Part shown: positions 28,826 through 37,587 of the stretch, piece after piece
Numbering within the stretch: the stretch's first letter is position 1
Layout of the letters: the number at the start of each line of letters is the position of its first letter
Source: Halomonas sp. SpR1
GTDB taxonomy: Bacteria; Pseudomonadota; Gammaproteobacteria; Pseudomonadales; Halomonadaceae
DNA: 64,000 nt
Assembly (NCBI RefSeq): GCF_031010175.1
Contig: NZ_JAUAMB010000005.1
Coordinates: forward strand, 141,176 to 205,175
Direction: 5' to 3'
Made by a program: the position numbers and the translations under genes
Notes under the pieces: generated by a model
What the model was told of the DNA's origin: nothing
What the model saw: the letters and a program-made list of their open reading frames with translations, nothing else
Database searches by the model: none

Positions 28826-29294
28826 CGGTGAGCCTCCCGGTCAAACGGTCAACGGTTTGCTGGAACAGTCGCCATAGCATGGCTGCGGAAAGCGCCGGCA
28901 GCCAGACTAGATACCACCACTGGGGCAGCCCAAGCCCTGGCGAAAGCGACTCCCACTGATACTCTTGCCAGGCTAACTTGCCGCCGTACCAAGTGATCAA
29001 GCCCAGCACAATGACACCGCATAGCGCTTGAAACAGAATCAACGCACGGCGGTACTTAGCGGGCAACGCCCGTTCCAGAAAACCAATGCGAATATGCCGG
29101 TTACGCCGCAGTGCCACGGAAGCGCCCGCAAAGGTCAGCACCACGAGCAGAAATACGGAAAACTCTTCGGTAAATGAAAAAGAGCCGCCGGTTAAGTAAC
29201 GCGTAATCACATTGCCTAAACTAATCAACGAAATAATGATTAATGCCAGCGCACCCAGCCAGCGTTCAGGGCGCGCATCAGGAAAGCCTTTCAT
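28815..29294 (-). CDS. dctQ: TRAP transporter small permease, DctQ type
   Basis: The 159-residue protein has four membrane helices and the DctQ features FTEEFSVFLLVVLTFAGASVALRRNRHIRI. It pairs with DctM (overlap of 11 bases). A hairpin terminator separates it from dctP upstream. Confidence 0.9.
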   Translation of the reverse strand: MKGFPDARPERWLGALALIIISLISLGNVITRYLTGGSFSFTEEFSVFLLVVLTFAGASVALRRNRHIRIGFLERALPAKYRRALILFQALCGVIVLGLITWYGGKLAWQEYQWESLSPGLGLPQWWYLVWLPALSAAMLWRLFQQTVDRLTGRLTDES

Positions 29295-29308
29295 GGCAGC
29301 CTCACAGC

Positions 29309-29340
29309 AAAAAAACTCCCGGCCCTATAAGGCCGGGAGT
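29309..29340 (-). terminator. Terminator hairpin between dctP and dctQM
   Basis: A perfect 10-bp stem ACTCCCGGCC / GGCCGGGAGT with a six-base loop is followed on the reverse strand by seven T. It stands 17 bases after the dctP stop and before the dctQ start, so dctQM would be expressed by read-through at a lower level. Confidence 0.88.
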
Positions 29341-29357
29341 GACAACATCAAAGGTAT

Positions 29358-30368
29358 TTAGCGCGCATCGATGGCAGCTTGCGCGGCCTCGACCACCTCT
29401 TCACCAATCCGCGGCGCCCATTTTTCGTAAACGGACTGGGTAGCTTCAACAAAGGCTTGGTACTGCTCATCGGTCAACTCAGTGACGGTCACGCCGCGCT
29501 CTTTAATAGCCGCTAGACGCTCACTCTCCTCTTCCCGGGTCATGGCAATTTCCCACTCACCGGCTTCTACAGCGGTTTCACGCAGCAGGGTTTGCTGCTC
29601 TTCGCTCAATGTTTGCCATACCTGCTGATTGACCGCAAAAATCAGTGGGTCATTCATGTAGTTCCAGAGCGTCAAGTGTTCCTGACCGACCTGATCGATG
29701 CGCGCCACATCAAACACCGAAAGCGGGTTTTCCTGACCGTCTACCGCGCCGGTGGTTAGCGCGGGCTGCGCATCCGTCCAGCTCATTTGTGTCGGGTCAG
29801 CACCCAGTGCAGAGAAGGTGTCCTGGAACAGCGGCGAGCCGACAACGCGAATTTTTAGGCCGTCCAAGTCATCCGGCTGACTAATCGGCCCGCGTGAGTT
29901 TGAGACCTGGCGAAAGCCATTTTCACCCCACGCCAGCGGGACAACGCCGCGGGATTCAATCGCTTCAAACACCAGTTCACCCGCTTCCCCACCAGTGACC
30001 GCATCGACGGCGGCTTCGTCGGGAATAAAGAACGGCAAAGAGAACAGGTTAAGCTCCGGCACCTGGGGCGACCAGTTGATAGTCGAGCCCACGGCGGCGT
30101 CGATCAACCCGGAGCGCATGGCAGAAAATTCGCGGGTTTGGTCGCCGGAAACCAGTTGAGAATTCGGATAAACCCGCAGCGTTAATTCACCGCCACTGCG
30201 TTCTTCCACTAGTTCGGCCCACTTCTCTGCTGCCTGCCCCCAGGGAAAAGCGTCAGACAGAACGGTGGAAACCGAGAGTTCGCGTGCCTGGGCAGAAAGG
30301 GAGGCAGTCAGCAGTGCCGCACCGGCCAAGCCAGCGGTAAAGTGAGCTATTGAGCGTGTCAGCGTCAT
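29358..30368 (-). CDS. dctP: TRAP transporter solute-binding protein, DctP family
   Basis: The 336-residue precursor has a Sec signal peptide (about 26 residues, ending SAQA) and the DctP pattern: ELTLRVYPNSQLVSGDQTREF, the DLDGLKIRVVGSPLFQDTFSALGADPTQMSWTD-type region with the ligand-contacting arginine in KIRV, and GAVDGQENPLSVF. The ATG at 30368 has AAGGATCT upstream; an in-frame start at 30467 would precede the signal peptide by 33 residues and is rejected. It lies downstream of the LacI-family gene on the same strand, 121 bases away. Confidence 0.92.
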   Translation of the reverse strand: MTLTRSIAHFTAGLAGAALLTASLSAQARELSVSTVLSDAFPWGQAAEKWAELVEERSGGELTLRVYPNSQLVSGDQTREFSAMRSGLIDAAVGSTINWSPQVPELNLFSLPFFIPDEAAVDAVTGGEAGELVFEAIESRGVVPLAWGENGFRQVSNSRGPISQPDDLDGLKIRVVGSPLFQDTFSALGADPTQMSWTDAQPALTTGAVDGQENPLSVFDVARIDQVGQEHLTLWNYMNDPLIFAVNQQVWQTLSEEQQTLLRETAVEAGEWEIAMTREEESERLAAIKERGVTVTELTDEQYQAFVEATQSVYEKWAPRIGEEVVEAAQAAIDAR

Positions 30369-30489
30369 GGTAGATCCTTTTTTAGCTATTTTTATGATGT
30401 GCGTTGGGTAGTGTGCGTGGATAGCAGCTGTGAGGCTTTTTGATAAAGCCCCACTTATTGTATGCACTTAGCGCGCGAAAGAAAGACGC

Positions 30490-31488
30490 CTAAAGTTGGC
30501 ACGGTGCAGTACTCGCCCTGGTTAGCAGGGTGTAAGGCATCACCAGATTATCGACCTTTTGGCCCTCCAGCACGTCAATCAACATCGCGACGGCTTCGCG
30601 CCCAAACGCTTCCGCCGGTTGAGCAATGGTGGTCAATGGCGGATCGGTATAAGAAGCGAACGCTATATCATCAAATCCCGCCACTGAGATATCGTCTGGA
30701 ACGCGTAGTCCTGCTTCTTTGATACGACTCATGGCGCCTATCGCCATCTCGTCACTTTCACAAAAAATAGCAGTGGGTCGCTCTGCTAACGCGATAAGCG
30801 TTTCAGCCGCCTGATAACCCGCAAGAGGGGTGAAATCGCCGGGGCACAGCAAGCGCTCATCCACGGCAATACCCGCCGCGCTCAACGCATCCTGATACCC
30901 CAGTTGGCGGTCGCGGGTTAACGGGCTGCGCCGTGGGCCCTTTATCATGCCTATGCGTCGATGCCCCAAGGCGATCAAGTGCTCGGTGACCTCACGCGCC
31001 GCCGCGCGGTTATCCAGTTTAACGGTAGGACATGGCGCATCGTCCAACACCTCGCAGGCATTGATCATAGGCAATGCTGCCCCAGCGGGAAAGGCATTGT
31101 CAGAAAACGGGTTGAAAGCGCGCAACTGAATCACACCATCCGCCTGGCGCGTCGTCACTAAGCTGGCGTATTGGGTTTCCATCGCCTCATCGCCTAGCGT
31201 ATTGCAAAGCAGTACACCATAGCCACGCTCTTGGGCAGCCTCCTGGATGCCGCTGATAACCCGCGCAAAGAAGGTGTTGGCAATGGTGGGTACCAAAACC
31301 ACCAAATTATAAGTGCGTTGAGAACGAAACTGTACCGCCATCAAGTTAGGCTTATAGCCCGCTTGATCAACTGCCTTGAGCACTTTTTCACGGGTCGTGG
31401 GTGAGACGATATCCGGCGACTTCAACGCCCGCGATACGGTAGCTACCGACACCCCCGCCAACTCGGCGACCTTACGTATATTGGTCAT
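30490..31488 (-). CDS. LacI/GalR-family transcriptional regulator
   Basis: The 332-residue protein has an N-terminal LacI helix-turn-helix and hinge ([30 protein letters not shown]...[12 protein letters not shown], residues 5-60) and a periplasmic-binding-protein-like sensor domain. It is divergent from the Gfo/Idh/MocA operon, with an 18-bp palindrome typical of this family in between; a near-copy of the palindrome precedes the GMC operon at 41206. It is the likely repressor of both, responding to a glycoside or its product. It may also be co-transcribed with dctPQM. Confidence 0.92.
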   Translation of the reverse strand: MTNIRKVAELAGVSVATVSRALKSPDIVSPTTREKVLKAVDQAGYKPNLMAVQFRSQRTYNLVVLVPTIANTFFARVISGIQEAAQERGYGVLLCNTLGDEAMETQYASLVTTRQADGVIQLRAFNPFSDNAFPAGAALPMINACEVLDDAPCPTVKLDNRAAAREVTEHLIALGHRRIGMIKGPRRSPLTRDRQLGYQDALSAAGIAVDERLLCPGDFTPLAGYQAAETLIALAERPTAIFCESDEMAIGAMSRIKEAGLRVPDDISVAGFDDIAFASYTDPPLTTIAQPAEAFGREAVAMLIDVLEGQKVDNLVMPYTLLTRASTAPCQL

Positions 31489-31661
31489 GGCCTCTCTTAA
31501 GTTATCTAAATCGCCGTTAGCAGATGATTGCGCGGCATTATTTATCTCAGCTTAACGCATCCCAGCGTTAAACTCAGTGCGCTATTTTCCAACAATCCTC
31601 CAGCAACGATAGACCTTTGTCGCATTGACGGCTAAAGCGTGGCGGCCTAATTTCGACCGCA

Positions 31662-31679
31662 AATGTAACCGGTTACATT
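31662..31679. promoter_or_regulatory. LacI-type operator 1
   Basis: AATGTAACCGGTTACATT is a perfect 18-bp palindrome with the central CG typical of LacI-family sites. It lies in the 308-base gap between the divergent LacI gene and the oxidoreductase operon, and is matched at 17 of 18 bases by the site at 41206-41223. Confidence 0.88.
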
Positions 31680-31686
31680 GCTTTTT

Positions 31687-31758
31687 TAAGAACGGTTTGA
31701 CGAACAGCTTTAATAACGGTTTTAACAACGCTGTTAAGAACAGTTTCAATAACCGCGC
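31687..31758. repeat. Six tandem 12-bp units in the leader of the oxidoreductase operon
   Basis: Six consecutive 12-bp units (starts 31687, 31699, 31711, 31723, 31735, 31747) fit TAANAACNGTTT: TAAGAACGGTTT, GACGAACAGCTT, TAATAACGGTTT, TAACAACGCTGT, TAAGAACAGTTT, CAATAACCGCGC. AAC at positions 5-7 is invariant. They also read as three 24-bp units. The array lies between the LacI operator and the start codon at 31797. Confidence 0.7.
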
Positions 31759-31796
31759 ATATAAACAGACGTAATATTTAAAACAGGAGCCTTCCT

Positions 31797-32975
31797 ATGC
31801 CGCGACCCAAGCAGTCACGTATCCGCATCGGCATGATCGGCGGCGGGCAAGGGGCCTTTATTGGCCAGGTTCACCGCTTAGCCGCACGCCTTGATGACGC
31901 CTGCGAGCTAGTGTGTGGGGCCTTTAGCCGCTCGGTGGATAACAACCAACTGACCGGCGAAGCGTGCTACCTACCCGACGGGCGTATTTACGCCGACTGG
32001 CAGCAGCTACTGGCTAGTGAGCAGCAGTTTCCCGCAGAGGAGCGCATGCAGCTATTGGTGATCGCGACGCCTAATCACCTTCACGTACCCATCGCGGAGG
32101 CGGCAATGCAGGCAGGCTTTCACGTCTTCTGCGAAAAGCCGGCAGGGGTGTCGTTACGCGAAGCCCAACGCTTAGCAGAAAGCTGGCAAGCCAGCGGCTG
32201 CCTCTATGGTCTGGCGCATACCTACTTAGGCTACCCCATGGTCTGGCAAGCAAAGGAAATGGTCAGCGAGGGTCAAATAGGTAGGATCCGTAAAATTCAT
32301 GTTGAGTACCCCCAGGGCTGGCTTGGCGAACGTTTAGAACAGCAGGGCAATAAGCAGGCCGCCTGGCGCACCGACCCTACGCTCGCGGGGATCAGCGGCT
32401 GCATGGCCGATATTGGCACCCACGCCTTCGGCCTCGCCGAGTTTATCTCTGGGCATCGTGTTACTGAGCTATGCGCCTCCCTTGCCAGTCACGCCGAAGG
32501 CCGCCAACTGGACGATGATGGCGATGTACTGCTGCGCACTGATCAAGGCGCCAGCGGCACCTTGGTAGCCAGCCAGGTCTGCAGCGGTGAGGAGAACGCA
32601 CTCAAAATACGCATTTACGGCGACAAAGGGGCGCTGGAGTGGCACCAGATGGAACCCAACAGCCTGCTCTACCGCCCGTTTCAGGCACCCATGCGCACGC
32701 TCCGGGCGGGCATCGACCAGCCCGAACTTTTTCCCAACGCGATGCAGCGCCTGCGCCTACCCGGCGGCCACCCCGAAGGCTATCTGGAAGCACTCGGCAA
32801 CCTCTACCGCGACTTTGCCCAGGCGATTCATCAGGGCAAGCAAGGCGACGTTGAGGGCGTTCCTGGCATGGCCTCCGGGCTACGCGGTATGGCGTTTATC
32901 GAAGCCGTCACCACCAGCGCCCAAAGCGAACAGAAATGGACGCCGCTGCCCGCCACTGACCTGCCAGGAGCTTAA
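31797..32975 (+). CDS. Gfo/Idh/MocA-family NAD(P)-dependent oxidoreductase
   Basis: The 392-residue protein has an N-terminal Rossmann fold (IGMIGGGQGAFIGQVH, residues 11-26), the family EKP motif near residue 112 (CEKPAGVS) and a C-terminal alpha/beta domain with GISGCMADIGTHAFGL. Members oxidise or reduce sugar hydroxyls, often at C3. There is no signal peptide, so it acts in the cytoplasm. AGGAG precedes the ATG. The isomerase gene follows after two bases. With the neighbours it probably processes 3-keto or related sugars after uptake. Confidence 0.9.
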   Translation: MPRPKQSRIRIGMIGGGQGAFIGQVHRLAARLDDACELVCGAFSRSVDNNQLTGEACYLPDGRIYADWQQLLASEQQFPAEERMQLLVIATPNHLHVPIAEAAMQAGFHVFCEKPAGVSLREAQRLAESWQASGCLYGLAHTYLGYPMVWQAKEMVSEGQIGRIRKIHVEYPQGWLGERLEQQGNKQAAWRTDPTLAGISGCMADIGTHAFGLAEFISGHRVTELCASLASHAEGRQLDDDGDVLLRTDQGASGTLVASQVCSGEENALKIRIYGDKGALEWHQMEPNSLLYRPFQAPMRTLRAGIDQPELFPNAMQRLRLPGGHPEGYLEALGNLYRDFAQAIHQGKQGDVEGVPGMASGLRGMAFIEAVTTSAQSEQKWTPLPATDLPGA

Positions 32976-32977
32976 CC

Positions 32978-34054
32978 ATGCCAACCACCCATAGCGGCAT
33001 CCGTGGGCCGGCCATTTTCCTGGCCCAGTTTATCGGCGACGAAGCGCCTTTCGATAGCCTCGACGGCATAGCCCGCTGGGCGGCCGAACAGGGTTATCAA
33101 GCCATTCAGCTACCTACAACTGATGATCGTTTTATCGACTTACGCCGAGCCGCAGATAACCAAGCTTACTGCGATGAGCTAAACGCCCGCTGTGAAAAGG
33201 CTGGCGTTGTGATCAGCGAACTCTCCACCCACTTGCAGGGCCAGTTGGTCGCTGTGCATCCTGCCTGTGATGACTTATTCGATGATTTCGCGCCCGCCAA
33301 ATTACACGGCAAGCCGCAGGAGCGCACCGAGTGGGCCATCGAACAGCTAATCCTTGCGGCTAAAGCCAGTCAACGGCTGGGCCTAACCGCCCATGCGACG
33401 TTTTCCGGGGCGCTGCTATGGCCCTTCGTTTATCCCTGGCCCCAGCGTCCCGAGGGGCTAGTCGAAGAAGGGTTTAATGAGCTGGCCCGGCGATGGCGGC
33501 CCATTCTGGATGCCTTTGACGAAGCAGGCGTTGATCTGTGCTTTGAAATCCACCCCGGCGAAGATCTGCACGACGGAGCCTCTTTCGAGCGCTTTCTGGC
33601 CGCAGTGGACAACCATCCACGGGCGAAAATTCTTTTTGATCCCAGCCACTTACTGCTCCAGCAGCTGGATTATCTCGATTTTATCGACCGCTACCATGAG
33701 CGCATCGGCATGTTCCACGTTAAAGACGCTGAGTTTAACCCCAATGGCCGCAGCGGTGTTTATGGCGGCTACCAAGGCTGGGTAGAACGCCCCGGCCGCT
33801 TTCGCTCATTAGGCGATGGACAGGTGGATTTCAGCGGGATTTTTAGCCGCTTAACGCAGTACGGGTTCGATGGCTGGGCGGTGCTTGAGTGGGAGTGCTG
33901 TATTAAGGACGCCGCCCAAGGCGCCGCAGAAGGCGCGGCTTTTATCAAGGCGCACCTGATTCAACCTGCCGGGCGCGCCTTTGACGACTTTGCCGGTGTT
34001 GCCGCCAGCCCTTCACGCAACCGCCGCATTCTCGGCCTTCCTCCACACCGTTAA
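32978..34054 (+). CDS. Sugar phosphate isomerase/epimerase-like TIM-barrel protein
   Basis: The 358-residue cytosolic protein has the xylose-isomerase-like TIM-barrel pattern, with putative metal ligands in VDLCFEIHPGED (Glu, His), LFDPSHLLLQ (Asp, His), MFHVKDAEF (His, Asp) and WAVLEWECC (Glu). Such proteins catalyse isomerisation, epimerisation or 3-keto-glycoside cleavage. AGGAG upstream; separated from the oxidoreductase gene by only two bases, so both form an operon with the carrier gene downstream. Confidence 0.88.
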   Translation: MPTTHSGIRGPAIFLAQFIGDEAPFDSLDGIARWAAEQGYQAIQLPTTDDRFIDLRRAADNQAYCDELNARCEKAGVVISELSTHLQGQLVAVHPACDDLFDDFAPAKLHGKPQERTEWAIEQLILAAKASQRLGLTAHATFSGALLWPFVYPWPQRPEGLVEEGFNELARRWRPILDAFDEAGVDLCFEIHPGEDLHDGASFERFLAAVDNHPRAKILFDPSHLLLQQLDYLDFIDRYHERIGMFHVKDAEFNPNGRSGVYGGYQGWVERPGRFRSLGDGQVDFSGIFSRLTQYGFDGWAVLEWECCIKDAAQGAAEGAAFIKAHLIQPAGRAFDDFAGVAASPSRNRRILGLPPHR

Positions 34055-34095
34055 TTGACGGTTTTAAATCAAGGCAGCAATTACGACCACCGTCT

Positions 34096-34119
34096 CAACC
34101 ACAACCACAACCACAACAA
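34096..34119 (+). repeat. Four CAACCA-type hexamers in the carrier gene leader
   Basis: Units CAACCA, CAACCA, CAACCA, CAACAA run directly into the ribosome-binding region (AAAGGATCACCTC) of the carrier gene. The leader is CA-rich and has no G, so it is expected to be unstructured and may enhance translation. Confidence 0.5.
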
Positions 34120-34130
34120 AGGATCACCTC

Positions 34131-35357
34131 ATGGCTATGATACGCACACGACTCAGTATCATGATGTTTTTGCAGTTCTTTATCTGGGGCGGCTGGTTTG
34201 TCACCCTGGGCACCTTCCTGGCCAATAACCTTAGCGCCAGCGGTGGCCAAATTGGCATGGCCTTCTCTACCCAATCCTGGGGCGCCATCATCGCTCCCTT
34301 TATTATCGGCTTGATCGCTGACCGTTATTTTAACGCCGAACGCATCCTGGGTGTTTTGCACCTGGCAGGCGCAGCGCTAATGTACGGCCTCTATGTGGCC
34401 AGCGACTTCAGCACCTTTTACCCGCTGGTGCTGATGTACATGATTGTCTATATGCCCACCCTGGCGCTGGTGAACTCGGTCTCCTTCCGCCAAATGAGCG
34501 ACCCTGGCCAGGAGTTCGCTAAAATCCGCGTGTGGGGAACCATTGGCTGGATTATCGCCGGTCTGGGTATCAGCTACTTATTCGCCTGGGACTCATCACA
34601 AGGTATTGCCGACGGTATGCTGCGTAACACCTTCCTGATGTGCGCCATCGCGTCATTAGCCCTTGGCCTTTACAGCTTTAGCCTGCCCGCGACACCGCCT
34701 AAAGCAGACGGCCCGGTGGGTATAAAAGAAGTGTTAGGGCTCGATGCGCTCGCGCTGTTAAAAGATCGCAACTACGCCATTTTCTTTATTGCCTCGATAT
34801 TGATCTGCATTCCGTTGGCGTTTTACTACCAAAACGCTAACCCCTTCCTAGCCGAAATCGGCGTTACCAACCCAACCGGCAAAATGACCTTGGGGCAGGT
34901 ATCGGAAGTGCTGTTTATGCTGCTGCTACCGGTGTTTATTCATCGCTTTGGTATCAAGAAAACCTTGTTGATCGGCATGTTGGCCTGGGCGCTGCGCTAT
35001 GCGCTGTTTGCTTTCGGTAACGCTGACGAGATGGTGTTTATGCTCTTGATCGGCATTGCCCTGCACGGGGTGTGCTACGACTTCTTCTTCGTGACCGGAC
35101 AGATTTACACCGATGCCCGCGCGGGGGAGAAATTCAAGAGCTCTGCCCAAGGCATGATCACACTGGCCACGTACGGGGTAGGCATGCTGATAGGTTTCTG
35201 GGTCGCGGGTCAGATTACCGACCACTTCTCCACCAACGGCGCCCACGACTGGCAGGGTATTTGGATGTTCCCAGCGGCATTTGCTATCGCAGTGCTGGTG
35301 CTGTTCTTCCTCACCTTTAAAGACGATAAAAGCGTAACGGCTAAGCCTGATCTTTAA
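34131..35357 (+). CDS. Major facilitator transporter, NupG-like nucleoside/sugar:H+ symporter
   Basis: The 408-residue protein has 12 predicted membrane helices. The start LSIMMFLQFFIWGGWFVTLG and IRVWGTIGWIIAG segments fit the nucleoside:H+ symporter (NupG/XapB) family, which is commonly found in sugar-isomerase/oxidoreductase clusters of heterotrophic bacteria. Here it is third in the operon with the Gfo/Idh/MocA and TIM-barrel genes, so a glycoside-derived sugar is a more likely substrate than a nucleoside (inference from context). Confidence 0.85.
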   Translation: MAMIRTRLSIMMFLQFFIWGGWFVTLGTFLANNLSASGGQIGMAFSTQSWGAIIAPFIIGLIADRYFNAERILGVLHLAGAALMYGLYVASDFSTFYPLVLMYMIVYMPTLALVNSVSFRQMSDPGQEFAKIRVWGTIGWIIAGLGISYLFAWDSSQGIADGMLRNTFLMCAIASLALGLYSFSLPATPPKADGPVGIKEVLGLDALALLKDRNYAIFFIASILICIPLAFYYQNANPFLAEIGVTNPTGKMTLGQVSEVLFMLLLPVFIHRFGIKKTLLIGMLAWALRYALFAFGNADEMVFMLLIGIALHGVCYDFFFVTGQIYTDARAGEKFKSSAQGMITLATYGVGMLIGFWVAGQITDHFSTNGAHDWQGIWMFPAAFAIAVLVLFFLTFKDDKSVTAKPDL

Positions 35358-35419
35358 GGGGAGAACACTAAATTAGCCGGGCGCTTTGGCAGCGCTTGGC
35401 TATCTCGTTGGTTTAATGC

Positions 35420-35695
35420 CTAGCGCTCACCTTCCAGTTCGTGCCATACACGCAGAATAATGATGACGCTCGTATGCACTGAATAGCGAATAACGTATTT
35501 ACCAAAGACCATGTCATGAACGGAATCCGGTGCCATTTCAACCGGCGTTCCCATGTTGGGAAAGTCTGGCAGTAAGTCGATTTTGCCGACTAGCTCTGTA
35601 GCTATCCTGCCTGCTGCTGAAGGATTATGGATGGCGATAAACTCTCTAAGGCGCTTCAAATCTTCAATGGCTTCATCCGTGTAAACCAGTTTCAC
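35420..35695 (-). CDS. RelE/ParE-family toxin
   Basis: The 91-residue protein has the ParE/RelE pattern: YTDEAIEDLKRLREFI at the N-terminus, LPDFPNMGTPVE, and VIRYSVHTSVIIILRVWHELE at the C-terminus. It overlaps the antitoxin stop by four bases (ATGA), the standard antitoxin-first order. Target (gyrase for ParE, ribosome for RelE) cannot be decided from the sequence alone, though the C-terminal RVWHE is common in the ParE group. Confidence 0.88.
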   Translation of the reverse strand: MKLVYTDEAIEDLKRLREFIAIHNPSAAGRIATELVGKIDLLPDFPNMGTPVEMAPDSVHDMVFGKYVIRYSVHTSVIIILRVWHELEGER

Positions 35696-35964
35696 TTACC
35701 CGACCTCGGTGCATCCTGCTCGTTTTCGGTTCCCCAGCTATTGAGCCAACGATGAACCTCGCTGCTATCAACCACTTTCCCCTGTGCTGCAGACTCCATC
35801 GCCTCCAGCGTTTGCTTCCAACGCTCTTGCTCAAGCTGTTGCTTCTCGATGTATTCCGATAACGCCTGATTGATCACCCAGCCTTTGCTCCGGTGGAGCC
35901 TGCTCGCGATAGCTTCCAGATGCTGTTCAACGTCTGACTGAAGACGAACTGTAGTGACACCCAT
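35692..35964 (-). CDS. Ribbon-helix-helix (CopG/ParD-like) antitoxin
   Basis: The 90-residue protein starts with a ribbon-helix-helix domain (TTVRLQSDVEQHLEAIASRLHRSKGWVINQALSEYI) and has an acidic, flexible C-terminal half that would bind the toxin. It would autoregulate the pair; small inverted repeats (TGTATTACA and ACAATGT, about 35990-36002) just upstream of the start are candidate operator halves. Confidence 0.86.
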   Translation of the reverse strand: MGVTTVRLQSDVEQHLEAIASRLHRSKGWVINQALSEYIEKQQLEQERWKQTLEAMESAAQGKVVDSSEVHRWLNSWGTENEQDAPRSGK

Positions 35965-36023
35965 ATCGATACCCTCACTTCCGACGACTACAATGTATTA
36001 CAGCATAGTCAATGAGAGCGATA

Positions 36024-36079
36024 CAAAAAAGCCCAGCCACTGATACTATCTAGCATCTCTAGCATCAGAAGACTGGGCT
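36024..36079 (-). terminator. Terminator of the five-gene GMC/DUF1080 operon
   Basis: On the reverse strand an AGCCCAG / CTGGGCT outer stem, with an inner CTGAT / ATCAG stem, ends in six T, about 30 bases past the DUF1080 stop. Confidence 0.8.
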
Positions 36080-36109
36080 GGCTCGCTTAGGGTGCTTATA
36101 AACGCCTTG

Positions 36110-36916
36110 CTATAGCTCTCTTACCCATATATTGCGGAAGCTAACGTCCGCATCGTGATCCTGCAGGTAAATGGGCGCGCAGCCGTGGGCTTCATCGTAG
36201 TTGGGATCGCCGATCCACTCGGTGGTGCCTTGCACTTCAGCATGGTGCTGAACCACCACCCCATTATGCAAAACGGTGATGTAGGCAGGGCTTTCAAGAG
36301 CTCCCACATCATCAAAGCGTGGCGCGGTGTAGAGGATGTTATAGCTCTGCCACTCACCGGGCGGGCGCGATGCATTGACCAGCGGAATATGCTGCTTGTA
36401 GATGGATGCCGCTTGGCCGTTGGGATAAGTCGGGTTGTCGTAGGAGTCCAGCACCTGGACTTCATAGCGCTCCTGAAGGAAGACGCCGCTATTGCCCCGA
36501 TATTGACCATCCATGCCTTCAAGATCCTTTGGTGAACGCCACTCCAGGTAGAGCTGCACATCGCAGAAATCCTGACGCGTGCGAATGCCTCCCGCGCCAC
36601 GGTTCACCGTCATTGCGCCATCTTCCACATGCCACTCAGCCGGCCCGCCCTCTTCGCCTTCCCAGGCGTCTAAATCGGTGCCATCGAATAGCACGATTGC
36701 ATCCGAGGGAGCGCCCGCCTCAGGCACTGAAACAACATTGGGCACAGGTTCCCACACTTCGGTTTTGGCAGATTGCTGTTCAGGTGTTAGCGCCTCTTGG
36801 GAGGCACCTTCCTGTGCCACACTGTCGAAGGCCCACAAACTGCCGCAGGCCAATAAGCAAAGCGTCGGGGCACAGAAACGCGGCTTGTGACCGTAAGTAC
36901 GCTGATTATTCATCAA
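36110..36916 (-). CDS. DUF1080 (3-keto-disaccharide hydrolase-like) exported protein
   Basis: The 268-residue protein has an N-terminal export signal (to about residue 35; a LLAC sequence makes a lipoprotein possible but not certain) and a concanavalin-like DUF1080 domain (LFDGTDLDAWEG...AEWHVEDGAMTVN...DVQLYLEWRSP...NSGVFLQ RYEVQVLDSY...FRNIWVREL). Members hydrolyse 3-keto-glycosides made by glycoside 3-dehydrogenases. It is the last gene of the GMC operon, 14 bases after the small-subunit gene, so cleavage of a 3-keto sugar in the periplasm is the likely job. Confidence 0.86.
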   Translation of the reverse strand: MMNNQRTYGHKPRFCAPTLCLLACGSLWAFDSVAQEGASQEALTPEQQSAKTEVWEPVPNVVSVPEAGAPSDAIVLFDGTDLDAWEGEEGGPAEWHVEDGAMTVNRGAGGIRTRQDFCDVQLYLEWRSPKDLEGMDGQYRGNSGVFLQERYEVQVLDSYDNPTYPNGQAASIYKQHIPLVNASRPPGEWQSYNILYTAPRFDDVGALESPAYITVLHNGVVVQHHAEVQGTTEWIGDPNYDEAHGCAPIYLQDHDADVSFRNIWVREL

Positions 36917-36930
36917 TGCTCTCCGCTCCG

Positions 36931-37587
36931 TTAGGTTGCCCAGGCGGGCTCGCCGTTATAAGGCGCACAGCCGTCGTAGCTTCCCGGCACCGCTTCGTAG
37001 CGCAAGACTTCTGTCGCGCCGACTTCAGAAGTGAAAAAGCCGAATAGCGTTAGTTGCTTCATCATGGTGAAGTAGTGTGGAAGCGCTTCCTCGCTCTCCG
37101 CATGCTCCTGGGATGCAAGGGTTTCTGCGGTTTGATTTTGAGCGGTCTGGGTTTCTATCGTCAGTGCTTCAGCGGGGGTTGGCTGTTTGCGGGCTTGTTG
37201 CTCAGTGTGCGCCATCGCTTCCCGGTCTAATTCCGTTACCAGTTCTAAGCGCTGCTGATTGCTTAACGCCATAAAATCACGCTGATAGGACGCGCGGCTA
37301 CGCGCCTCAAGCTGCGCTAAACCAAAATAAAACACTTCTCTTTCAGAGGGCGTGTAGCAGTCGCTAACAAACACGGCCATAAACTCCCCAACGCCTGCGC
37401 CCTTAGCGCCGGGAGTATCCGTTTTGGGCAGAATGGTTTCGGCCAGTTCGTCTAGGCGCTCTACATCCTGACTGCTAAAGGAGTGACCGGACCGGCCAGT
37501 ATCGCTAAAGGCAAACAGGGACTTGCCTCCAATCATCGCTGTACCGGTCGTCAGCACGATCATTTTGAGTAGCTCGCGACGATTCAT
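36931..37587 (-). CDS. Gluconate 2-dehydrogenase subunit 3-like Tat hitchhiker subunit
   Basis: The 218-residue protein begins MNRRELLKMIV, a twin-arginine signal, then carries the subunit 3 pattern (LAETILPKTDTPGAKGAGVGEFMAVFVSDCY...FGFFTSEVGATEVLRYEAVPGSYDGC). In this class the small subunit takes the FAD subunit through the Tat pathway. A Gln/Glu/Thr-rich low-complexity insert (about residues 137-167) is unusual. Start overlaps the GMC stop (ATGA), so the two are made together. Confidence 0.88.
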   Translation of the reverse strand: MNRRELLKMIVLTTGTAMIGGKSLFAFSDTGRSGHSFSSQDVERLDELAETILPKTDTPGAKGAGVGEFMAVFVSDCYTPSEREVFYFGLAQLEARSRASYQRDFMALSNQQRLELVTELDREAMAHTEQQARKQPTPAEALTIETQTAQNQTAETLASQEHAESEEALPHYFTMMKQLTLFGFFTSEVGATEVLRYEAVPGSYDGCAPYNGEPAWAT

